From positions 1,612,001 to 1,676,000 of the forward strand of contig NC_009043.1 in NCBI RefSeq assembly GCF_000209165.1: a stretch of DNA of 64,000 nt, read 5' to 3'. A model generated the notes under the pieces. It did no database searches. It was not told the DNA's origin and worked only from the letters and a program-made list of their open reading frames with translations. Shown piece after piece: positions 47,871 to 57,234 of the stretch (position 1 is its first letter; each line of letters begins with the position of its first letter). This DNA is from Scheffersomyces stipitis CBS 6054 (lineage: Eukaryota; Ascomycota; Pichiomycetes; Serinales; Debaryomycetaceae). The translations under genes were made by a program, and so were the position numbers.

Positions 47871-49904
47871 ATGTGGGTCCTTATAGTACTGTGCTATCTC
47901 ATTGCAGTATTAGCCTCAATAGCGGGAATACAGTTCCACATCAATCTGTTCAGATATCCCTTCTATTTCAGCATCCCTCTCGCATTAGCCGTGCTTATAC
48001 CGATATCCATCACATTTCTACTTCCAATTGATTATGTTTCGCTGAATTCCAATGGCAGTTTGCTGTGGTTCGAATTGCCCCACGATGTGATCTTAAACCT
48101 TTGGAAAGGGAACTATTGGTCGACTTTCTTGTTGACTTGGTTGCTTCTCCCGATTCTCCAGGAGTTCTACCGCTCTGGCCATCATAACAAGCTATCAAAA
48201 TTGAAAGATGCATTGCGGCTGAATTTGAAGTTCCAGGCTGTGATGCTAGCCGTTTCAGTAATTGGCTTAATCTACCTTTTGCTAGAAGTAGGCTTATCTT
48301 TTGGTCACTTGAAGCTGATGATCATAGCATTGTCACACATCTATGCTTTAATTCTAGCTCTCTGGTTGATGGCACACGGCTTGATTAGTATTCCGCGTAA
48401 CCGCTGGATCGAAGGAAATGTAGTTCAGAGCTTGAACCATGACTACCTCAAGTTGCCACGTCTTGTGGACAGTTTGGAAGACGTCAAGATCTCGTTCAAA
48501 GAAGAAGTCCTCCAGGTTTTGGTGCTTCAGAAGAATTTCACCAGTGAATCGCCTGAGGATTTCCAGTTCCGCGATTGGATCTTGGAGTTATACGACCGAA
48601 TTCCCGAAGACTTACGTGATTTGGTTGAACGTCAATATATGCACGAAAACTCAAGCATATCCAGAGAACAATTGACGATCCATTTTATGACAAGATTGAC
48701 ATCAAACTTCAATCTGAACTTAAACCGTTTGGTTGGATATGAATCAGAATTCGATAGTTTGCTTACTAAAATCACTCATTTGGAAGATATCTTGCTGGCC
48801 AAATCTAACCCTAATCTTGAAGAAAGAAACCTCCTCAACTTCAGAATCGATAACCATAGAGTTTTGCTTCTGCCACGGTTGAACTTTATATATTGGTACT
48901 ATGTTCGTCCAGTTTCAAGCCGTATATTTTCTGTGGTCTTGTTTGTTGCATCTTTCGTTATTCTCCAGTCGGAGTTCTTCCATTCGTCCAAATTTTCGTT
49001 GATGAATGTTCTCGTCTATTCGACGGGAATCAACAATCACAGTTTGTTACAATTGCTAGTTTCGTCGATTACCTTTTCGTACATGTTGTTTGCCTCACTT
49101 AATTCGCTTACCTCGTTGAAGGTCTTCAACATGTACCATTTGGTTCCTCACAACTCTGATCCGGTTTCTGCCTGTTTCTACACAACATACATAGCAAGAT
49201 TGACTATTCCGTTGTCGTACAACTTCATCTATCTCTTCAAGTCTAGAACGTCTGTGTTTGAAACCTGGTACGGTCAATCCATCCATTTGACTGGGTTGTT
49301 TGACTTAATGAACAACTGGATTCCTCGCTTAGTGTTGCTTCCTGTGGTGTTGACTGTGTTCCATGTGTATGACAAGTTGAAGAAGAAAATCGGCTTAAAC
49401 TCCGACTTATACGACTCTTGGGCATTGTTTGACGACGATGAGTTAGAGGGCAACAGCACCAACGACATTGAAAACTTGAACAATAAACGCAAAGATGTCA
49501 TTATCGTCGAGGCTAAAAGGATAGTTAATAGAGAAATGGCCAAACGACAACTGCGTCGTAGAGATAGTTCCAACTCTACAAACAACTTGCGTACATTCAA
49601 CTTGTCTCAGGCTGCAAATACTAACTATGAAAACAACAGACGCAGTTTCCACGATACTCTTGTGAACTCAGCGTTGGGCAACCGTATCGACGCTCCATAT
49701 CACGACGATATACTGGACACATCTGCACAGCCAACCATGTGGGGTAGACTTGGAGGTACGTTCAGCGGTATCCGAGAGTCGTTAGCCAGATTCTCAGGCA
49801 ACAATAACAGCGGTAGCAGTAGTAATGTCAGTGGGTTGTATAGAGACGAGCCACTTGACGATTTTAACTACGACGACGATGCTGACGAAAATGTTGTATT
49901 GTAA
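47871..49904 (+). CDS. LMBR1-type multi-pass membrane protein
   Basis: This 677-residue protein starts at the ATG at 47871 (MWVLIVLCYLIAV). The frame is open for six codons upstream, but only from a TTG. About nine hydrophobic helices are split in two groups: five in the first 180 residues and four in residues 350-510. Between them is a long, charged, coiled-coil-prone loop. This arrangement, with DYVSLNSNGSLLWFELP and the later FNMYHLVP, is that of fungal LMBD2-like LMBR1 proteins. The C-terminal 150 residues are polar and probably cytosolic. Vertebrate LMBD2 is linked to receptor trafficking, and the yeast role is not known to me. No S. cerevisiae symbol is evident. Confidence 0.8.
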   Translation: MWVLIVLCYLIAVLASIAGIQFHINLFRYPFYFSIPLALAVLIPISITFLLPIDYVSLNSNGSLLWFELPHDVILNLWKGNYWSTFLLTWLLLPILQEFYRSGHHNKLSKLKDALRLNLKFQAVMLAVSVIGLIYLLLEVGLSFGHLKLMIIALSHIYALILALWLMAHGLISIPRNRWIEGNVVQSLNHDYLKLPRLVDSLEDVKISFKEEVLQVLVLQKNFTSESPEDFQFRDWILELYDRIPEDLRDLVERQYMHENSSISREQLTIHFMTRLTSNFNLNLNRLVGYESEFDSLLTKITHLEDILLAKSNPNLEERNLLNFRIDNHRVLLLPRLNFIYWYYVRPVSSRIFSVVLFVASFVILQSEFFHSSKFSLMNVLVYSTGINNHSLLQLLVSSITFSYMLFASLNSLTSLKVFNMYHLVPHNSDPVSACFYTTYIARLTIPLSYNFIYLFKSRTSVFETWYGQSIHLTGLFDLMNNWIPRLVLLPVVLTVFHVYDKLKKKIGLNSDLYDSWALFDDDELEGNSTNDIENLNNKRKDVIIVEAKRIVNREMAKRQLRRRDSSNSTNNLRTFNLSQAANTNYENNRRSFHDTLVNSALGNRIDAPYHDDILDTSAQPTMWGRLGGTFSGIRESLARFSGNNNSGSSSNVSGLYRDEPLDDFNYDDDADENVVL

Positions 49905-50933
49905 AAGAACATGCAATGAAGTAACAGTCGTATAGATACAATTTAATATACTATAATTAATACTAATAACTCCAATATCCACCAATATTTCTGAAAACGA
50001 ACAGCTGGAGGAGCCGTATTTCGAGACCTCTCAAAATCAAGGAAATTCAAACCCGCTGCTCCAGCTGAAATATGAGATATGGCCAATATCAAAGCCTGAA
50101 TATACTTGCGATTCCAGAATAGGAAAGGCCGAATACTAAAGCCCTCAACTATGAAATTATGGATCCAGTTGTAAGTGGTGGTGTTGTTCTCGGGCATTAT
50201 CAAGATCATGAGTCATCTCGTAACTTCCAGAAGAACAACCGCCTCCATTATCAATACACCATTAGTAAGATATTAGAAATGTCTTGCTGGAATGAAACAG
50301 GTTGATCCAGAAATCGCATCCCATCGATTGCAAAATTTTATAATCAACAAAATCTCTGAACACACCTCCTTGGCAATTCCACAAATGTAAAGACTAAATT
50401 CAATCTATTTTTCGCTTATTAATCCTATCAAGGTAAAATACCATTGATAACTACGCTTTTGGTTAAACAGCAGCTGTCTCTGTGAGAAATCTAAGTTATT
50501 ATTCCGAATCGGCCCATCGTTTGCACATTCCGGATTTCGTTTTTCCAAGGAGCTGTTAGTCCGACGCTAAGATAACAGTTGTTCTGTTCTGTGGTAGATA
50601 CCTTCTCCTCGGTCTTAATGTTTATCTTCAAAGCTGTATTGTCCCGGTTATCTCGTTCGCTATTATTATATCCATCCTAATAAGGTTAATCCGTATGCAA
50701 AATAATTTGTTGACTAATTTGGAAAGTCCGCATGTATACATTATATTTCATTGAGTAACTCCGATTGCAATCTATTCAACTACATGAAATAGTGAATGGA
50801 CGACGTAGCTCTAACATAGTAGAAGGACACTGGAGTTGCTAGTATTTAAGGCTATTGGAGCGACCATTATGACACGAGTTGAAAAGAGAAAAACACAACA
50901 ACTTCACTGAGAGGACAAAAAAAATTAACCGAA
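49905..50933. other. Intergenic upstream of ADH6/7-type gene
   Basis: About 1.03 kb. An inverted repeat (CAGCTGGAGGAGC at 50002-50014 and GCTGCTCCAGCTG at 50055-50067, one mismatch, 40-nt loop) lies in the first part. A minus-strand frame (49943-50209, 88 codons) overlaps it without a recognisable product. Confidence 0.45.
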
Positions 50934-52058
50934 ATGTCCAAGTCTACGTCTACCACTGTTCCTGCCAAGTTCTCCGGATTCGCTGTCGATAAGCCAGAAA
51001 ACTGGAACAAAGCTAAATTAGTCCAGTATGATCCCAAGCCTTTTAAACCTTATGACATAACCATCAAGGTTATCTGCTGTGGTGTTTGCGGAAGTGACTG
51101 TCACACTGTCTTAGGATCGTGGGGTCCTTTGAACAGAGACGATTTGGTAGTGGGACATGAGATTGTCGGAGAAGTTATTGAAATCGGTTCTGAAGTAACC
51201 AATCATAAACTCGGAGACATTGTTGCTGTTGGTGCTCAATCTGATTCTTGTGGAGAATGTGAACTTTGTGAGAACAACAACGAACAATACTGCCGTGATG
51301 GTATTGCTGCTACTTACAATTTTCCAAACAAGAGGTGTGGTGGATATGTCACTCAAGGTGGCTATGCGTCTCACTTAAGAGTCAATTCCTATTTTGCTGC
51401 TAGTGTTCCTAAAAATTTGGATGTACATTATGCTGCTCCTTTACTCTGTGGTGGGTTGACTGTTTACTCTCCAATTGTCCGTCACGGTGGCTATGACTTG
51501 AAGGATAAGAGAATTGGAATTGTTGGAATTGGAGGTTTGGGCTCCATGGCAATTCAAATCGCAAACGCATTGGGAGCCAAGGAAGTAGTCGCCTTTTCAA
51601 GAACTTCTGACAAGAAAGAAGATGCCCTCAAGTTAGGTGCTTCCAGGATAATTGCAACCAAGGAGGATCCAGATTGGAGTAAGTCCAATGCGGCAACTTT
51701 CGACATCATTCTTAATTGCGCCAGCTTTGGAAAGGGAGTCAACTTCGACTCATTTTTTGGAGCTTTGAAGCTTGGCGGCAAGTATGTTAATGTTTCTGCA
51801 CCTCCTCTGGATGAACTTATCAGTTTAAGTCCAAGGAATTTGATTTTCGGAGGTTTTTCGATTGTTGGCTCTGTTATTGGTTCCATGAAGGAAGCAAATG
51901 AGTTGTTGAAATTGTACGCCGATAACAACTTGGCTCCATGGATCGAAAAAGTGCCAATAAGTGAAGAAGGAGTCCATACTGTGATGAATCGAATCAACGT
52001 CAGTGATGTCAAGTACAGATTTGTATTGACTGACTACGACAAGGCCTTCAACAACTAG
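50934..52058 (+). CDS. NADPH-dependent medium-chain alcohol dehydrogenase, Adh6/Adh7 type
   Basis: This 374-residue enzyme starts at the ATG at 50934. Catalytic zinc ligands are C49 (CCGVCGSDCH) and H75/E76 (GHEIVGE). Structural zinc cysteines are C106, C109, C112 and C120. The Rossmann GIGGLGSMAIQIA and the FSRTSDKKEDA segment that follows (Ser-Arg after the second strand) indicate NADPH. S. cerevisiae Adh6/Adh7 belong to the cinnamyl alcohol dehydrogenase family and reduce a broad range of aldehydes, including furfural, veratraldehyde and fusel aldehydes. Which paralogue this is cannot be told. No targeting signal is seen. Confidence 0.92.
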   Translation: MSKSTSTTVPAKFSGFAVDKPENWNKAKLVQYDPKPFKPYDITIKVICCGVCGSDCHTVLGSWGPLNRDDLVVGHEIVGEVIEIGSEVTNHKLGDIVAVGAQSDSCGECELCENNNEQYCRDGIAATYNFPNKRCGGYVTQGGYASHLRVNSYFAASVPKNLDVHYAAPLLCGGLTVYSPIVRHGGYDLKDKRIGIVGIGGLGSMAIQIANALGAKEVVAFSRTSDKKEDALKLGASRIIATKEDPDWSKSNAATFDIILNCASFGKGVNFDSFFGALKLGGKYVNVSAPPLDELISLSPRNLIFGGFSIVGSVIGSMKEANELLKLYADNNLAPWIEKVPISEEGVHTVMNRINVSDVKYRFVLTDYDKAFNN

Positions 52059-52587
52059 TTTTATTTCATAGTCAATGAATGTTTCAAGTTTATACAATAA
52101 ACGTTCAAAGTGTAAGTTTGTTTGCTAATAGAAAAATCAAGCATGAAGTTGATTTATCAATGAAAATATATACATTTAGTTAAGTCATTTTCAAGGATAA
52201 ACTCTTCTATCTCCTCTCTAAAATGGGTGCAAAAGACTTATTGTACACTGGCTCTAATACCGCTACAGAAAATCTCACAGGAAGTACACCTCCATGCAGT
52301 TGCAACAAGGCGGATCTCCACATTTTTTCGCACCCAATCGGAAGCAAATGTCGTATTCCAGTGCGACATTGCCCCGGCTTATCTTCACCAAAGTGGAATC
52401 AGTTTCAAGCTACTTCCACTCTTCTGTTTTCTTCACCACCAAAAGGATCAGTGTTGCTCGTGAGACGCTTGTTTTGCTGTAACATCTTAGTATAGCAGTT
52501 TCCGAGTTCGGGCAACGTTCCAGCTCCTTTTTGCAACTCAATTGCTGCAAATTCTGGCATTTCTTGCTGGAGGTGTTTTCAGCTGGC
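52059..52587. other. Intergenic ADH6/7-type gene to PTC6
   Basis: About 530 bp of PTC6 promoter. An ATG-initiated 90-codon frame at 52223 overlaps other frames and looks like chance. Confidence 0.4.
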
Positions 52588-53925
52588 ATGACGACATTGT
52601 TTCCATCTTCATCTAGAGTTCACCTTTTGAGCTCCAGAAGGATCCAAGAGTCGGTACGATGCGTTCTGTCTACCATTTCGTTCACGGCTATTGACAGATC
52701 GCTGTCAATTCCTCTTTCTAAAACTACTCCACTCAAACTTGGCCGGCTTCGAGTGCCACTCATGAAAAGTCCATCTCACTTGGGTCACTTCACTCTGCGA
52801 GTCAATCGGCTCTATAACGAAGACAAGTACTCAGCAAATGTACTTCTGCTTCCAGACGACAAGACAGTTTTCAACTTCAATATTTTTGACGGCCATGGCG
52901 GTGACCAATGTCTGACGTACCTTCTGAACAACCTTTCGCAGGGAATCGAAGATGCCACAACTTTGCTCAACGACGCTGCAAGTCGTGACAAGTTGATAGA
53001 GACTTACTGGAAAAACATCGGAGGATACTGGAAACGGTGGTATAAACATCGAAACGAAAATTTCGAAGTAATGAAGGCCTTGTCTACCACCGAAGACTTG
53101 ATAACTTTACCAGATGCCAGCGACGATTTGCATTTACGTCTTCCTTTGGCATTTCTCAATACAGACTACAACTTCTTTCTACAAGACGACAACCAGTCTG
53201 GCTCAACATGTACTACGGCATTGATTCAAACAGTACATTCGGAGCCTGGAGCGTTCCAACCGGTGTATGAGAACTATTTCTTCAATCGTAAAACAATCTC
53301 GAAGTTGACCATAGCACATGTGGGAGACACCAGTGCTATACTTGTAGACCGAGACGGTAAGGCTCATACGCTTACCCAGTCTCACCATCCCTCCAACCCT
53401 AGTGAAGCTTCCAGGTTGCGTAAGTACGCTGCCAACTTCTTCATGACCGATTCGTTTGGGGAAGAACGGTTCATAGCTTTAGCTAATACCAGAGCTTTTG
53501 GGGACATCAACTTCAAGCAGATGGGCGTAACGGCAGAACCAGAAGTGACTGAATATATAATTGGCGATGCTCAAACTATTCAGCAGGAGTTGAGCCCTGA
53601 ACAGATCAAGACTCACACTGTAGGAGGGATGGGGGGCGACGAGAGTTTTCTCATTCTTGTGACAGACGGAGTTACCGACGTTTTGACTGATCAAGAAATC
53701 GCCGACATCGTCATGGTTCATTTCAATTTGAAGGGCCACGATATAGCATCACCACAGATGGGTGCCGAGGAAGTAATCAAATTCGTAGAGTACGTTGGAG
53801 GCAGTGACAACGCGACCTGTTTGATAATACGGTTGAACGGATGGGGTAAATGGCCTGTCATAGACCGAACAGGTGAACTCAGACAGGAACGGTTGAACGA
53901 CTTCAATCCACGCGGAAGAAACTAG
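52588..53925 (+). CDS. PTC6: Mitochondrial PP2C-type phosphatase, Ptc6/Aup1
   Basis: This 445-residue protein starts at the ATG at 52588 (MTTLFPSSSRVHLLSS). The frame continues upstream only from a TTG. A long Arg/Ser-rich, acid-free N-terminus is a plausible mitochondrial presequence. PP2C metal-binding motifs are present: FNIFDGHGG, SGSTCTTALI, IAHVGDTSAILVDRDG, LANTRAFGD, LILVTDGVTDVL and GGSDNATCLIIRL. Length and the late, extended LTQSHHPSNPSEASRL segment match Ptc6/Aup1. In S. cerevisiae this phosphatase acts on pyruvate dehydrogenase and is involved in mitophagy. PTC5 and PTC7 are the other mitochondrial options but differ in layout. Confidence 0.82.
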   Translation: MTTLFPSSSRVHLLSSRRIQESVRCVLSTISFTAIDRSLSIPLSKTTPLKLGRLRVPLMKSPSHLGHFTLRVNRLYNEDKYSANVLLLPDDKTVFNFNIFDGHGGDQCLTYLLNNLSQGIEDATTLLNDAASRDKLIETYWKNIGGYWKRWYKHRNENFEVMKALSTTEDLITLPDASDDLHLRLPLAFLNTDYNFFLQDDNQSGSTCTTALIQTVHSEPGAFQPVYENYFFNRKTISKLTIAHVGDTSAILVDRDGKAHTLTQSHHPSNPSEASRLRKYAANFFMTDSFGEERFIALANTRAFGDINFKQMGVTAEPEVTEYIIGDAQTIQQELSPEQIKTHTVGGMGGDESFLILVTDGVTDVLTDQEIADIVMVHFNLKGHDIASPQMGAEEVIKFVEYVGGSDNATCLIIRLNGWGKWPVIDRTGELRQERLNDFNPRGRN

Positions 53926-54314
53926 AGTTGACATAAATAGTAGTTTTGAGTACATTAGAGCAACTAGACCAGGGATATTTATTGTTTGTATGAACAAGGG
54001 GTGAAGCAAGCTTCTACTATTTATAGGACGTGACGTAACGTAAGATGAGTAAGTTAGATGAACAGATTTAGACTGAAAGAGCAACATAAAAGATATAAGA
54101 TAAAACAATCCGCTAATTGAATTGATATTTGGATAAATGAAGCAAAAACATAGAGCTTGAGAAACTTCTCAATTATGAAAGTTGTGTTATGAGTTGTTCC
54201 CATTAAGTGAATTAGCTCTAGTTAGACATTCTTTTTAATTCTCCTCAACTTTTATGATATAGATATGATCATTCAGTCTTATTCTTAATAGTACTTTGAT
54301 TGACTATCGATGCA
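53926..54314. other. Convergent intergenic PTC6 / RSM19
   Basis: About 390 bp of AT-rich 3' regions between two stops. I see no gene. Confidence 0.45.
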
Positions 54315-54587
54315 TCAATTCTTGGTGTATTTGTACATGAACTTCTTTCTTGTGGCAGCAAACTCACCCAATTTGGATCCCACCATGTTGTCGGTCACTT
54401 CGACTTCCACATACTCTTTTCCATTGTGAATCTGGAATTTCAAGCCTACAAACTGAGGAAGAATAGTACAACTTCTGGCGTTGGTTCTGATGGGTGTTCC
54501 GTTTTTGATAGCTTCCGCGATGGGCAAAGGCACCACATGTGGACCCTTCCATACAGATCTCTTCAAGACCGTTAAAGCAGGTCTCAT
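54315..54587 (-). CDS. RSM19: Mitochondrial small-subunit ribosomal protein S19
   Basis: This 90-residue protein starts at the ATG at 54587. The S19 fold is clear: [13 protein letters not shown], the [15 protein letters not shown] strand (compare bacterial TWSRRSTILP), VHNGK-type [29 protein letters not shown]. It sits in the head of the mitochondrial 37S subunit near Sws2, whose gene is at 9.6 kb in this window. It is divergent from DBP6, sharing a 245-bp promoter. Confidence 0.95.
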   Translation of the reverse strand: MRPALTVLKRSVWKGPHVVPLPIAEAIKNGTPIRTNARSCTILPQFVGLKFQIHNGKEYVEVEVTDNMVGSKLGEFAATRKKFMYKYTKN

Positions 54588-54832
54588 TACGGTATTTATG
54601 CTTTAGTGGTGGAGTTTTTGTGATTTTCAGCCTTCAACAAGCGAAAAATTCAATCTAAAATTTGTACTTTTCACTTATTTTCACTGGAAAATCAAATCGA
54701 ATATGAGCACGTGATTTATATTCACGTGTATAAGATCACGATTAAACTTTTCTAGATGAGCTTCTCTTCCTTAACTTAGAGATTTGTATATCTTGAATTT
54801 ATGGTAATTATTCGTTTGGTAGCTGAATCGGC
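54588..54832. promoter_or_regulatory. Bidirectional RSM19 / DBP6 promoter with paired CACGTG
   Basis: CACGTG occurs at 54708-54713 and 54723-54728, 15 bp apart, about midway between the two ATGs. CACGTG is the Cbf1 site, and in Candida albicans Cbf1 is a regulator of ribosomal-protein genes. Confidence 0.65.
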
Positions 54833-56764
54833 ATGTTTGGAGCCAGATTCGATCCCACGGCGTTAGAAGAACCTACTGTTGTTTCTGTGACACAGAGGCG
54901 AAATCTCGTACGAAAAAGACGGCTCAGTCAGACTTCGTTAAGCAGCGATGAGCATGATTTGCAACTGCTGAAGAACGAAATCGTCGAAGATAGTGACTCT
55001 CTGAGTGATGACCTGAGTGATGACCTGAGCTCGGACGAAAGTGAAGAAGAAAGTGAAGAAGAAGAAAACGAAAACGAAAACGTTGTGAACAATGACGTAG
55101 CCAAGGATATTGATTCTGTAGAAAGCGAAGAAAGTGAAGATTCGGACCATTCCAATGATCCTAATGATGCTATGGATGTTGACTCAGAAGTAAATACCGA
55201 AGTCGATGTGGATTATGTCTCCAAATACAAAAGTGTTTTTGACAAGTTCAAAAAGTCTGTTCCTGAGACGAAGAAAATCGATTCTGAGTCCAGTTCGGAA
55301 GAAGAAGATGACGTAGAAATGCAAGATTTGATGCCTTTACCACAGCCAGCACTTCCCCGAGACAAACGATTAATATCTTCCAATTCACATCTTAAAAACT
55401 TAGACTGGTTAGCTACTCCCATCTACGCTAGTCCCGAAGATAGTAAACCATTTAGTGAATTCGAAATTTCTCCGTTTCTTCTCAAGAATCTTGAACGAGA
55501 CAATTTTACCACCGCATTTTCGGTCCAGATAGCCATTATGGATATTCTCTTGCATGATATCAAGCGGAACAGATTGGAACCAGACGTTAAAGGAGATATT
55601 CTTGTCAATGCTGCTACTGGTTCTGGTAAGACTTTGGCGTATCTGATTCCCATTATTGAAGCTTTACATAATCGTGTTGTACCGCGAGTACGAGCTATCG
55701 TCTTGGTCCCTACAAAACCGTTAATAAACCAAGTCAAAGCGACTTTTGTACAGTTATCTAGAGGCACCAATCTTTCTGTTGTAAGTCTTAGAAACGATGT
55801 CTCTATCAAGGAAGAAGGGATTAAAATTGTAAATAGTCCTCCGGACATCATAGTGTCTACTCCAGGGAGATTGGTGGAGCATATTTCTAATAAGAGCATT
55901 AATCTTAATAGCTTACAATTCTTGGTGATAGATGAAGCTGACCGGTTGTTGAACCAATCGTTCCAGAACTGGTGTCAAGTATTGATTTCCAGCTTAGAAG
56001 GCGATGTAAATATTGCTGAAGAGTGGAAAATCACTCCGCAAAAGTTAATTTTCTCAGCCACTCTTACCACGGATTCTGGTAAGCTCTCGGCGTTGAAATT
56101 TCAGAAGCCTCGTCTTGTAATTGTTAACGACAGAAAGCAACTCGTTAACGAAATATTTAATGTTCCTTCATCTCTTTCCGAGTACACCATCCAGTTTGGT
56201 ACAGCCAAGGCGTCTATAAAGCCATTGATTTTGGCCAAGTACTTGCTTGAGAACAATAAGTTGTCGAACGTATTGATTTTTACCAAGTCCAACGAAGCTT
56301 CTATCAGATTGTGCAAATTGTTAGAGTTGATGTTTGGCAAGTTGCACCCAAGCATGAACATAGCCTATATCAACTCTACCAACAATAAGAGTGCCATCCG
56401 TACGAAGATCTTGAAGGATTTCTCAACCCAGAAGATCAACATCTTGGTAGCTACAGATTTGATTGCTCGTGGTATAGATATTCTATCTATTACCGATGTG
56501 ATCAACTACGACTTGCCCAACTCATCCCGTGAGTATGTTCATAGAGTTGGGCGTACAGCCAGAGCCAACCAGACTGGCCATGCTTACACTTTGTGTTTCG
56601 GTAAGGGAGAAGCTAAGTGGTTCAAGAAGATTATTCTGGATGTGGGTCGTGGTGACAAGACAATTGAGAAGGTAGAGATTGAGCTCAAGGAGCTTATCGT
56701 TGCGGAAGATGAAAATGTATATAACGAATGTTTGGAATCCTTGCTGAAGCAGGTATTCCACTAG
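54833..56764 (+). CDS. DBP6: Dbp6, nucleolar DEAD-box helicase of 60S assembly
   Basis: This 643-residue protein (S. cerevisiae Dbp6 is 629) starts at the ATG at 54833. The first 150 residues are an acidic Ser/Asp/Glu tract. Helicase motifs follow: AATGSGKT with K266, [19 protein letters not shown] at 367-370, SAT in [25 protein letters not shown] and HRVGRTARA. Dbp6 acts early in pre-60S assembly with Npa1/Npa2/Nop8/Rsa3. CTG codons at 55001, 55013 and 55025 read as Leu would interrupt the acidic serine tract. Read as Ser, they continue it. Confidence 0.93.
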   Translation: MFGARFDPTALEEPTVVSVTQRRNLVRKRRLSQTSLSSDEHDLQLLKNEIVEDSDSLSDDLSDDLSSDESEEESEEEENENENVVNNDVAKDIDSVESEESEDSDHSNDPNDAMDVDSEVNTEVDVDYVSKYKSVFDKFKKSVPETKKIDSESSSEEEDDVEMQDLMPLPQPALPRDKRLISSNSHLKNLDWLATPIYASPEDSKPFSEFEISPFLLKNLERDNFTTAFSVQIAIMDILLHDIKRNRLEPDVKGDILVNAATGSGKTLAYLIPIIEALHNRVVPRVRAIVLVPTKPLINQVKATFVQLSRGTNLSVVSLRNDVSIKEEGIKIVNSPPDIIVSTPGRLVEHISNKSINLNSLQFLVIDEADRLLNQSFQNWCQVLISSLEGDVNIAEEWKITPQKLIFSATLTTDSGKLSALKFQKPRLVIVNDRKQLVNEIFNVPSSLSEYTIQFGTAKASIKPLILAKYLLENNKLSNVLIFTKSNEASIRLCKLLELMFGKLHPSMNIAYINSTNNKSAIRTKILKDFSTQKINILVATDLIARGIDILSITDVINYDLPNSSREYVHRVGRTARANQTGHAYTLCFGKGEAKWFKKIILDVGRGDKTIEKVEIELKELIVAEDENVYNECLESLLKQVFH

Positions 56765-57234
56765 TGTATAATAATAGACATAACTTATAGAGATGCAAAT
56801 ATTGTCATGGTAAAATAGATTCTAGAAATAGAGATGCAAGCAGAGGAATCGTTACCAATATAGAAATAGAGCCAGAGAGAGTTCATGTTCTACTGGTGTA
56901 GATAAAAATGTAGTGGTTCAACACTGTGGATTGAAATGAGCACTTTGATGTATGCTGTACTCGAGAAATCTATTTGTAATTCTTTCTGTAGAATGTCTAC
57001 ATCTTCTTCACATTCATACAGCTTTCATATATTCATGATTGCTTACATGTTTTTGCTGACGTCGTCTCTTGGATACTACTCTAAAATAGCTCTTTACTGG
57101 AATGCTCATCTGCAGAAAATAGATGCGAAATATAGAAATATCGAATTATTGGAATCGATTAATAATCTGATACTACTTTCATTCTTTTTTCGCATAATTA
57201 ATACTATATCCGTAGGACAGCTCTGGATCATGAC
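56765..57234. other. Intergenic DBP6 to RAD26
   Basis: About 470 bp. A 100-codon ATG frame at 56936-57238 overlaps the RAD26 start codon (ATGA). I do not call it a gene. Confidence 0.4.

Noticed and set aside
49943..50209. 88-codon minus-strand frame with hydrophobic C-terminus
   Set aside because: It overlaps the inverted repeat and has no family that I recognise; kept only as a possible small ORF.
52223..52495. 90-codon ATG frame upstream of PTC6
   Set aside because: Three frames are open over the same stretch and none has a recognisable motif.
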